This document shows positions 13,240 to 22,965 of a stretch of 64,000 nt of DNA, in pieces. The notes under the pieces were generated by a model, which made no database searches, had not been told where the DNA came from, and saw nothing but the letters and a program-made list of their open reading frames with translations. Made by a program: the position numbers and the translations under genes. Within the stretch, counting starts at the first letter, position 1. Every line of letters starts with the position of its first letter. Location of the stretch: NCBI RefSeq assembly GCF_014839835.1, contig NC_071632.1:18928487-18992486 (forward strand). Direction: 5' to 3'. The DNA comes from Dryobates pubescens. Lineage: Eukaryota > Chordata > Aves > Piciformes > Picidae.

Positions 13240-14772
13240 ATGGCTCTCTGGGTGATTCTCCTGTGTACCCTGACGGCAGCACTTCTCGGTGGGCTCTACC
13301 TCGTGGGCGCGTTTCGGAGCCGGAGACCTGATGAACCACCTCTGGACAAAGGTACCATTCCCTGGCTGGGTTATGCCCTGGATTTCAGGAGAGACAGCTC
13401 TGGGTTTCTCCAAGGCATGCAGAGAAAGCATGGGGATATTTTCACAGTGCTGATCGGTGGCCATTACTTCACCTTTGTGTTGGACCCCTTCTGCTTTGGG
13501 ACCATCGTGAGGGCATCACGATCAAAACTGGACTTCAAGGCTTTTGCCAGCAAACTGGTGCTGCAAGTTTTTGGCTACAGGGCCACTGCAGCCAGCCACA
13601 ACATAGTGCATGACTCGAGCACGAAGCATCTGACGGGAGATGGACTCAGTGTCTTGATACAAGCCACCATGGACAACTTCCAGAAGCTGATGTTTCCCCC
13701 AGTGAGCTCGGGAGAGGAGAAGCGAGCGTGGCAAGAGGAAAGCCTCTTCTACTACTGCTACAACATCGTCTTCAGAGCTGGGTACCTGGCTCTGTATGGC
13801 ACTGAGCCACACCAAGGGGCAGCTGACGAGGAGAGAGCTAACGAGCAGGATCGCATCCACTCCAACCGGCTGTTCCGCGCGTTCCGGAAGTACGACCGCC
13901 TCTTCCCTCGGCTGGCCTATGCCATGCTCTCTCCCAAGGACAAAAGAGAAGCTGAACGCCTGAAGAGGCTCTTCTGGAGCGTGCTCTCTGTGAGGAAGTG
14001 CTGGCAGAAGGACAATATCAGTGGATGGATAAGTGATCAAGACAAACTTCTGGTGGAAAATGGTGTCCCCGAGTACATGCGGGATCGGTTCATGTTCATG
14101 CTCCTCTGGGCGTCCCAGGGCAATACTGGCCCCACTGCCTTCTGGCTCCTCTTGTATCTAATGAAGCACCCAGAAGCTATGAAGGCTGTGAAGGATGAGA
14201 TAGATAAAGTCTCAAGGGAGAGCAGCCAGGAAGTGAAGCCGGGGAGCCCACCAATTAACGTCACCAGAGACATGTTAAACCTCTGTCCTCTTCTGGATAG
14301 TGCTTTGGAGGAGACCCTGAGGCTGGTTGCAGCCCCAATCCTGGTCAGAGCTGTCCTGCAGGACATCAGCCTCCAGACGAGCAGCGGGACAGAGTACACT
14401 CTGCGCCGGGGAGACAGGGTGGCTTTGTTCCCACATCTCTCGGTGCAGATGAACCCAGAGGTCCACCCCGAGCCTCACCACTTTAAGTACGACCGCTTCG
14501 TAAACCCGGACGGCACCAGGAAAGAGTTCTACAGAGACGGGAAGAGGCTGAAATACTTCAGCATGCCTTGGGGGGCAGGAGTATCCATCTGCCCCGGGCG
14601 GTTCTTTGCCGCCGCTGAAGTGAAACTGTTTGCGTTCTTGATGCTGAGGCACTATGACCTGGAGCTGGTCAATAGAGAAGAGGAGATCCCGGAGATAGAC
14701 GCCAGCCGCTGGGGGTTTGGGACAATGCAGCCTGTTCGTGACGTTCAGTTCAGATACCGGCTGCGCTGCTGA
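13240..14772 (+). CDS. CYP8B1: Sterol 12-alpha-hydroxylase, intronless P450
   Basis: ER-anchored cytochrome P450 that hydroxylates the steroid nucleus at C12 in bile acid synthesis, setting the cholic to chenodeoxycholic acid ratio. The single exon encodes 510 residues, close to the human length, and the gene is known to lack introns in vertebrates. The N-terminus is a membrane anchor (WVILLCTLTAALLGGLYLVG). The ExxR motif is ETLR at 358-361. The haem loop is PWGAGVSICPGRFFA with the ligand Cys451. A TMQPVRDVQFRYRL C-terminus agrees with my memory of the human protein. The ATG is the first in frame after a TATA-like element, and AATAAA lies 46 nt beyond the stop, so both UTRs are very short. 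The frame is intact. Confidence 0.97.
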   Translation: MALWVILLCTLTAALLGGLYLVGAFRSRRPDEPPLDKGTIPWLGYALDFRRDSSGFLQGMQRKHGDIFTVLIGGHYFTFVLDPFCFGTIVRASRSKLDFKAFASKLVLQVFGYRATAASHNIVHDSSTKHLTGDGLSVLIQATMDNFQKLMFPPVSSGEEKRAWQEESLFYYCYNIVFRAGYLALYGTEPHQGAADEERANEQDRIHSNRLFRAFRKYDRLFPRLAYAMLSPKDKREAERLKRLFWSVLSVRKCWQKDNISGWISDQDKLLVENGVPEYMRDRFMFMLLWASQGNTGPTAFWLLLYLMKHPEAMKAVKDEIDKVSRESSQEVKPGSPPINVTRDMLNLCPLLDSALEETLRLVAAPILVRAVLQDISLQTSSGTEYTLRRGDRVALFPHLSVQMNPEVHPEPHHFKYDRFVNPDGTRKEFYRDGKRLKYFSMPWGAGVSICPGRFFAAAEVKLFAFLMLRHYDLELVNREEEIPEIDASRWGFGTMQPVRDVQFRYRLRC

Positions 14773-14817
14773 TGGGGCAAGTCCCTCTGCCGCTGTTTGT
14801 TCTGCTCTTATCTGTGA

Positions 14818-14823
14818 AATAAA
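14818..14823 (+). terminator. CYP8B1 polyadenylation signal
   Basis: AATAAA 46 nt after the CYP8B1 stop codon, followed by a GT-rich stretch. Confidence 0.8.
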
Positions 14824-15080
14824 CGGTGTCATCCCCTGGTTATCTGATCCCTGCAATGCCAGCGCTGATAGCAGATAACTGCCTAGCAGTTGCCGGGACT
14901 TTCTTCTTTAGCTCCTTCACCTGTATTGCTGCTCTGCCTCTCTGGTTGTTGTGGTGTTGGGTTATGTGATAAAAGCTCATCTGCACACCCACAGAGGAGC
15001 AAAGAGAGACAGGCTGCTCCTAGAACCATCACAGGGGTCCTCAGCCCATCCAAAGCCCATCTGCAGAGGCCCAGAGGAGT

Positions 15081-15430
15081 ATAGAATGGAATGGAATGGA
15101 GTGGAATGGAACAGAATAGAATTAACCAGGTTGGAAAAGACCTTTGAGATCATCCAGTCCAACCTATCACCCAACACCATCTAATCAACTAAACCATGGC
15201 ACCAAACACCCCATCCAGTCTCTTCCTAAACACCTCCAGTGATGGTGCCTCCACCACCTCCCTGGGCAGCACATTCCAATGGCCAATCTCTCTTTCTGAG
15301 AAGTTCTTCCTAACATCCAGCCTAAACCTCCCCTGGCACAGCTTGAGACTGTGTCCTCTTGTTCTGGTGCTGGTTGCCTGGGAGAAGAGACCGACCCCCA
15401 CCTGGCTACAACCTCCCTTCAGGTAGTTGA
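15081..15430 (-). mobile_element. CR1 LINE 3' fragment with expanded tail
   Basis: Minus-strand CR1. Its tail is an imperfect GGAATGGAAT/AGAAT repeat at 15081-15120, then AACCAGGTTGGAAAAGACC and the conserved core up to CCCTTCAGGTAGTTG. Confidence 0.9.
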
Positions 15431-15852
15431 GCAGAGGGATATACTGTCAGGTGGCAACATAAATTAAGGACTTCCAAGGAATGGGCATTCTGTTTAGGTC
15501 CCTCCCAGAACTGTCCCTGTGGAGCCATCAGCCCCGTGGTTCTGGCATAAAACTCATCAAGATGTGACATTGGGAGCAGCTCCCTGGATCACCATCTGGA
15601 TTAAGGGGGATGGCTGTGAATGGAGGAGGGACATCTTATGGTATGCAGGGGAAGAACACAATGGGATTTATGGCAAGATGTTTAGGAAAGGAACCAAAAG
15701 TGGGAAAAGAAGGGAATTAGGTGACTTGGGGAGGACAATAGAGAGGTAAGAGGATAAAAAGGGCTGGTTGTGTGTAAATAGGCAGCTGGTCTGGACATTT
15801 GTCTGGTCACACCTTGCACCTGACCATCACAGTCTGCTCTATTGTCTTATTA
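15431..15852. other. CYP8B1-OBSCN spacer, left part
   Basis: Unique noncoding sequence between two CR1 copies; no exon, RNA gene or repeat recognised. Confidence 0.4.
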
Positions 15853-16085
15853 AACTCCACCACCTCCCTGGGCAACCTATTCCAGTTCCTGACCACTCTT
15901 TCAGTAACAAAACTTTTCCTAATCTCCAACTTAAACCTGCCCTGGCACAATTCCAGACCATTTCCTCTCATTCAGTTCCTTGATACCAACCTCTTTTCAG
16001 GGAGTTGCAGAAAGCAATGAGGCTTCCCCTCAGCCTCCTCTTCTCCAAATTAAGATCCATTTCCAGCATCCACTCTTCCTTTCAG
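15853..16085 (-). mobile_element. CR1 LINE fragment
   Basis: Minus-strand CR1 body from ACTCCACCACCTCCCTGGGC to the CTCTTCCTTTCAG region. The 3' tail is missing. Confidence 0.78.
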
Positions 16086-19000
16086 TTTTTCAGTGTCTCC
16101 ATGGCCTGGTTTGGAAGGCTTGAACATGGGCTTGAGCTTGACAGCGTTCCCAGAAGATACCTATTGGAAAGTGCCACCCTCCCCTCCAAATGTAGTCTCT
16201 GTCTCCTGCAAAGGCCCAAGGAAGCTCTAAGGAATGAGGTGGAATGATAGAAACAAGCTAGAAAACCAAAGTAGAGCATGAGGAAGCAACCTCAATCCCT
16301 TATGAGCTGCAGCCCCTGCAACTTTATGAGCCCCAGATATCTCTGGTTTATCCACTGGATCCAATGCAGGACAAAACTTTGCTCTGTAAGTTCTGTTTTG
16401 CCTTTTTTTTTTCCCTTCAAAAATGAGAGCTCTGGCACATTGCTCCTGCCAGAAGTTAAATCACAGCCTCCCCTGTGCAGAAGACAGTGGATTGACTTTA
16501 ACACTGACCTTGGACTTTGGAGGTTCTGCGTGAGCAAGGAATGAAACTCAAACATTTTCCACGTGTGGCCATGCATCAAAGCTGGCTTCTGCTTTGTTTT
16601 GCAGAGGACAGTAATGTTGTAATTGTATGTCAAGGGCAAACTATCCTGTACTGCTAGACTGAGCCACTAGCCTAGACTTGGTGGTGGTGGAAACTCAGAC
16701 AGAAACTGTGAAGCAGCTGTGGCAGAGCCAAGGGAAAGCAAAACTACCTGTAACTGCACAAGGCTTGACTGGCACATTTAATCTTCCCCTCAGCTCAGTA
16801 CCTTTTCATGACTTCTCTCTGTGTCACCCATGGGTTCATTTCTTTGTTCTGCTACCCACCTACTGGTCGGTGGTTTGGTCTTTGCAAGCTCCAAACCCAT
16901 GAATGCCTTGGGATAGCTGGGCAGGTCAGGACCACATTGACATCCTGGTCAAGCGATGTCCTCACTGCAAGGCAAGAGGATTTTTTGTGCAGGTGGTTTG
17001 CAGGAGGCTGTTCCCTGCTAATGCATGGTGTCTGTTCATGGTTATCCCTTGCAGAGACCCCAGGTCAGAGATGAGGGTTGAGGGATGGGTGCTGCACAAA
17101 CATGGACTGGGTTTGGTTAAAGGATATAAAAATAAGGACACTGACAATGATTCAGCAGAAAAATCTGGCTTTACTTCCTTGTCAGAATGGTTTAGTTAAC
17201 CAAACAGTATTGAGTCTGTGAAAGACCTCAGACATGCTCAAAGGCCTGCAGTGGTGAGAAGCAAAGACAGATGAAATCACTTCATTTGAGTCATATATGG
17301 AAGGGTGTGAAAGCTCCACATGAGTTAATCTGCAGTTAAGTGTCATGCTTAGATGGCTGTGCCCTAGCACTGAGCTTTCCATCCTAAAGTGCACCAGCAA
17401 GAGTAAAGAACTAGCCTGTGCCCACAGAAACCTTCCTGGGTTTGTAAAGTGAAGTCAAGTGGGAAGGAGTCCAAGGTTTTGAAAGGTTTTCTTGGAGGAC
17501 AGAGCTCATGGCAGTGTCTGTCTCGTGTGACTCCTCTGTTCTCCAAGAGAACTGAGCACGGAGCCTAGCTCTGAACCCTTGGTTTTCTCTCCTGTAGTGC
17601 ATAGTGAAGACAAGATCACTTTGACATTCAAATCTTTACAGTCAGTGTCTGCTCTCCACAGCACAGAGAGAGCTCCTCTGCTCTCAGTCATGATTCCTAC
17701 TCTGCACACTCTGCAAGGGAAGTTCTGCTGCTGCTCTTTCCAGGTTTGGAGTTAAAGGTGTTGGAGAAGCCCACCCCCAGTTAAACAGCATCACTTCTAG
17801 TAGCTCATTAGGAACTGTTTTCCCTTTGTTCCCCTAAACACAGCCAGATATAGCTCTTAGAAAGCCTCTGCTTACTGCTGCTTGTAAGGAGAATTGAAGC
17901 AGCTCATCACAATTGAGAAGAAACCAATTGATGTATCATTGAGAAGAAGCCAACTGATATATCATTGAGAAGAAACTGATAGATAGGTCATTCACTTCAG
18001 AGAAACTCAAAGGAACACTGAGGTTATAAGCACAAAGCAGTGACACAGCTAACACCACCCACTGCAAAGGAAAGCAGAATTTGAAGGAGAAAGAGGAAGG
18101 CCAAAAGATCAGGATTGCTTTTAAGGATTAAATGACAGAGTATTTGCTGGTGATGCTGCTGCCACATCTTCTTGTGGATGTGCCTCTGCACTCTCCAGAA
18201 CAGAGGAGCCCAGCTTCAAACTGGCAAAAGCTGTCAGTGGTACAACATGAGCATGTCATGAAGTCATGGTCACTATTGCATATGCTACCTTTACTGGCTG
18301 GTGGCCAGGTTATTCCCACATGGGGATGGTGGAGAGCTTGGCCAGGTAAGTGACATACTGAGCCTGGCTGCTGATGGATGCTAGCAGACTACCACCACTC
18401 CACCCTTGTGTCTGGCACTTGGCAAAGACATAGACAGGACAAGTCAGGTTGGGAGGGAGCTCAGGAGGTCTCTAGACCAACATTCTGCTCAAAGTAAGGT
18501 CAGCTGTCAGCTCAGGTTGGATTGTTCAGGTCCTCATCTAGCTGGACCTTGACATCCCAAGCCTGAAGACACATTGCTGCCTAATGTTAGCTCCCTAAAA
18601 GTGCTAAATTCTTCCCTATTTTCCCTTCATAACTGGTCATTGAGTTCTTTTGGATTGGAAGCAGGTGAGGAGCCCCCCAGTCAGTCAGACCTTGCTGTGG
18701 GGCAGTGTGTTGCACTTGCAAGCATGTCTAGGTTATCATGTCCTGAAGTTGGAGGCAGAAGTCAGTGCCCAGCGTTGGCACACATGGAATCTCTCTGGCC
18801 TCAGGGAAGGCTTTGCAAACCTGCTTGGGTCTGGGAGCTGTCCCTGGTTGGTCTAGAGAGAGTGTGCAGCCAGGTGACACACGTCCTGTCAAGTTCCCAT
18901 TGGTCAGCTGAGCCCCATCAACAGTCCATGTTTCTGCTCTTACCTTGTGGCAATGCCCCTGTGTGGGTTAATTTGCTCAGGCATTCACAGAGAGGGGTTA

Positions 19001-19104
19001 CCCCAGCTCAGCTGATACACAGCAACTTGACAGAACCATCTGGTACCAAACACTCAGTGCAGAAGGGAAGAAGAAGAGAAGTCATGTCTGTCACTGCATC
19101 CACA
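16086..19104. other. CYP8B1-OBSCN spacer and OBSCN 3' UTR
   Basis: The part nearest 19104 is the 3' UTR of the kinase-bearing obscurin transcript. I see no canonical AATAAA on the minus strand close to the stop. The rest holds a 26-bp tandem repeat (listed separately), a possible very old CR1 near 18440-18640 and no gene I recognise. Confidence 0.4.
17912..17989 (+). repeat. Three tandem 26-bp units
   Basis: Units begin ATTGAGAAGAAACC, ATTGAGAAGAAGCC and ATTGAGAAGAAACT at 17912, 17938 and 17964, with increasing divergence in the last. Confidence 0.9.
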
Positions 19105-22100
19105 TCACTGTGCAACCATGAGGCCATACTTGGAGCACAGCAGGCCCCTTTTCTTTTCCCGGTCAGTGAGGAAATTCCTCAGTTTAGTGGTTGGGAAGGT
19201 GACCAGTGCTTGCTGCCTGTTGTCCAAACCTGTCTCCTGGAGCCAGGGGCTCTGAAGGCACTCTGAGGCTGATGGCCTTCCCCTGGGACAGAAGAGGGTG
19301 AGAAGGTCAGTGGAGGATCCGTGCTGGGTGAGGAGGTTCCTTGCAGATGGAGAGAAGGAAGGGGCAATAGGAAGGATCTGCAGTGAGTGACATCCTCTTA
19401 CCAGGGATTAGCACAGAGTGTGCTCTGGAGGAAGGACACGGCTCCCCCGGAGAGGCCTGCGTAGCACCGCGTCAGCTTCACTTTGCCCTTCCTGGCCGTC
19501 CTCAGGAACTCACAGGGTACCTCTGAGCTGACAGGGTAGTTGGCACTCAACCTGCCCCAGGAGAAGAGAACTGATCAGCATGAAGAGCATTGCTCACGAT
19601 GGTCCTCTTCCCACGAGTCCCCACCCAGCACTGAGAGGACAATCATAGAGTCAATAAGGTTGGAAAAGACCTCAGAGATCATCAAGTCCAACCTGTCACC
19701 CAACACCTCCTGACACTAAACCATGGCACCAAGTGCCACATCCAATCCCTTTTTGAACACCTCCAGGGACTGTGACTCCACCACCTCCCTGGGCAGCACA
19801 TTCCAATGGCCAACAACTCTCTCTGGGAAGAACTTTCTCCTCACCTCCAGCCTAAACCTCCCCTGGCACAGCTTGAGACTGTGTCCTCTTGTTCTGGTTG
19901 CGTGGGAGAAGAGACCAACCCCCTCCTGGCTACAATCACCCTTCAGGTAGTTGTAGAGAGCAATAAGGTCTCCTCTGAGCCTCCTCTTCTGCAGGCTAAG
20001 CAACCCCAGCTCCCTCAGCCTCTCCTCATAAGTCTTATATCAACCATGATGCACAGGGATATCATATGGGAAAACAACCCTCAAATGGTACAGTTCTGCA
20101 GTGGGTTTCATGGCTGCAGTTGCTTTTCCACTTGGTGGCATTTGAATGTTCTTGGTAACGTTAGGGCTTCTCAGATGAGGCTGAGTGAGGAACACCCACA
20201 GCTGCTGTGCTATAAAACCACCTCTTTGCTCTGCATGATGACATTGCTGGGACTAGACATCTTCAGATCATTGTTCAGAGCCCCAGACAGCTTGACCTGG
20301 AATGGTTCCCTGGATGGGGACTCTACCACCTCCCTGGGCAACCTGTGCCAGTGTCTCAGTGTGCAGCCAGCTCCACACTCTCCATTAGACAGCCTTCTGT
20401 GCCACTGCCAAGGAGAGGGGGCACAAATGAGGCTACATGTCTGAGTCAATGCATCTCCCCTGGCTGATGACCCTGCTATTTCACTTTTAAGGCTTCCCAT
20501 AGAGCAGGGAAGGAGAGACTGACTTACATGATGAAGGCTGTGATTCCAACGGACCAGATGTCGGTCTGTGGGAGGGCTCCTTGCTCTGTCAGCAGTTCTG
20601 GAGCTAGAGAAGCAAACTGGTGTGAGAACAGCACAAAAGCAGTGGATGCTTAGCTACCTTACCAGGAGTGAAAAGGAAGCAGCTTCTAGAGCAGGGAGCT
20701 GGTTGAGCTAGGAGACCCTCATGGGTGATGACTGCAATGAAACCTGGAGAACATCTGGCCCAGTGGCAGTAATATTATGTCCTAATATTATGTCCTCAAG
20801 CTCTGGACAGGTGTGGATGGCAGGCAGAGAGGTGCTGGCCATGGCCTCTGCCTCACTGATCTGTAGGTGGCTGTCACCACAACCTGCTCCCACACACTCA
20901 GTTACTGGAGGGCAGCATCTGGGAGACTGTGCATGCTGGGGCCAACTGCTGCCTTGCTCTGTCTGTCCTTCTGTTTACCACAGAGGGCATGCAAGGCCAA
21001 GGCTGCAGTGCCTGACCTCTGTACTCACCCATGGTTTCAACATAGTCCATGCACTTGTCCATGATAATAACTTTGTCTTGTGTGTAGAACTGTGCATTGC
21101 CAAAATCCAGGAGCTTCAGCAGGTTGGGCTCAGTGATGATCATGTTTTCAGACCTGAGATCCAAGTGCAGGATGTTGTGGGCATGGAGGTACTCAATGGC
21201 ACTGAGGATCTGCCACAGGTAGTCTCGGACTTCCACTTCTGAGTACGATGTCCTGGCAGAAGCCAGGGAATAGAATAGAACAGAACAGAACAGAATAAAC
21301 CAGGTTGGAAAATACCTCAGAGATCATCCAGTCCAACCTATCACCCAACACCATCTAATCAACTAAACCATGGCACCAAGGGCCCCATCCAGTCTCTTCC
21401 TAAACACCTCCAGGGATGATGGCTCCACCACCTCCCTGGGCAGCACATCCCAATGGCCAATCTCTCTTGCTGGGAAGAACTTCTTCCTAACATCCAGTCT
21501 AAACCTCCCCTGGCACAGCTTGAGACTGTGTCCTCTTGTTCTGGTGCTGGTAGCCTGGGAGAAGAGACCAACCTCCACCTGGCTACAACCTCCCTTCAGG
21601 GAGTTGGAGAGAGCAAGAAGGTCTCCCCTGAGCCTCCTCTTCTCCAGGCTAAACAACCCCAGCTCCCTCAGCCTCTGCTCCCAGGGCTGTGCTCGAGGCC
21701 TCTCCCCAGCCTTGCTGCCCTTCTCTGGACACCTTCAAGTGTCTCAATGTCCTTCTTAAACTGAGGGGCCCAGAACTGGACACAGGACTCAAGGTGTGGC
21801 CTAAGCAGTGCTGAGCACAGGGCAGAATGACTTCCCTGCTCCTGCTGGCCACACTGTTCCTGATGCAGGCCAGGATGCCCTTGGCCTTCTCGGCCACCTG
21901 TGCAAGATGCTCCAGTTTGCCATAAGTGTTTTGCTTCCTGCCCCAGCCCTGGCTGCAGAAGCCTTTCCCCCTCCTCGCGGTTACCGTAGTGCCAGGGAGT
22001 GGAGCAGCTCCGGGCCCACGCACATCTCCTGGATCAGCACTAAGTGCCGTGGGCTGATGTAGGCTCCCTTCAGCTGAGCTATGTTTGTGTGGTGAAGCTT

Positions 22101-22965
22101 CCTCAGGACTTGGTACTCCAGGAGCACGGTCTGCTTGTCCTCTTGCCAGTAAGGGATAATTTTAGCGGCCAGAGCCTTGCCGCTGACTTTTTCCCTGCAC
22201 TGGCGGACGATGCTGAAGCGGCCCCTGGCACCAAGGAACACAAAGGGCAAGTGAAGCTTCTCTGCTGCTCCTGCCAGAGCCAGGAGCTTCTGTTCTCCAA
22301 ACCCACCAGTGTCCCACGCTGTGCTTTTCACCCATACCCAATGCTGAGTTACTGAGTCTACTATCACCCCTTGCACATCCTCCCATGTCTCTAAATTGTT
22401 CAGTCACTCTGCACTGCAGGAGTGAGACCTTAACTCCTCTGGAGAGAGAGAGGGTGGCTCATTCGGGCCTGAGCAAGAGAACTGCCCCCTCTTGATGCCT
22501 ATCTTCTAGACAGAGAAAGCTGAATCCCAACCCCAAGTCTGAAAGTGGTAGCTGTGAAAGCTGACGAAGGAAGGAGAGGATCCTGTGCTAGCTCTGGGCT
22601 CACCTCACAGCATCCCAAGGGACTGTCCTGATGCTCAGCACAGAGCCTCCTCCTCTCCTAGAAAATCCACAGCTGAATCCTACCAAACCAAGCTGAAGGT
22701 CACTCAGCCAATGATCTCAGGCTCATGTATGCTGCTGTGGAGATGTTTCCAGCATCACCAGCAGAGCAGCACTCTGATGAAAGTGACTGTCCTCAACTCC
22801 AGCATTTCCCCCTGGCTGGTTGAGAGCTCTGCTGGATTCATTACCTTTTGATCTCTGTTTGGAAGGCATAGGTCTGGTAGGTTGGGAAGGGCTCAGATGG
22901 GGCAATTATTTCACTGTCTTCTTCAGCAGCAGCTGATGGAGAGCTCTGTATTGCAGCATGAAGCT
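19105..22965 (-). CDS. OBSCN: OBSCN kinase SK1 and C-terminus (6 exons)
   Basis: Membrane-proximal serine/threonine kinase of obscurin, of the MLCK/titin kinase group. Exon 22965-22845 is the entry linker (YAFQTEIK). Exon 22224-21985 has the glycine loop [10 protein letters not shown] and the ATP lysine in LAAKII. Exon 21252-21029 has the catalytic loop HLDLRSENM, with Asp and Asn present but Arg where Lys is usual, and the metal motif LLDFGNAQ. Exon 20603-20528 has APELL and [10 protein letters not shown]. Exon 19551-19402 has [11 protein letters not shown]. Exon 19282-19105 ends [16 protein letters not shown] and stop. Catalytic residues look complete. From memory the human protein reads DLG at the metal motif, so the bird form appears closer to a canonical kinase. 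Confidence 0.93.
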
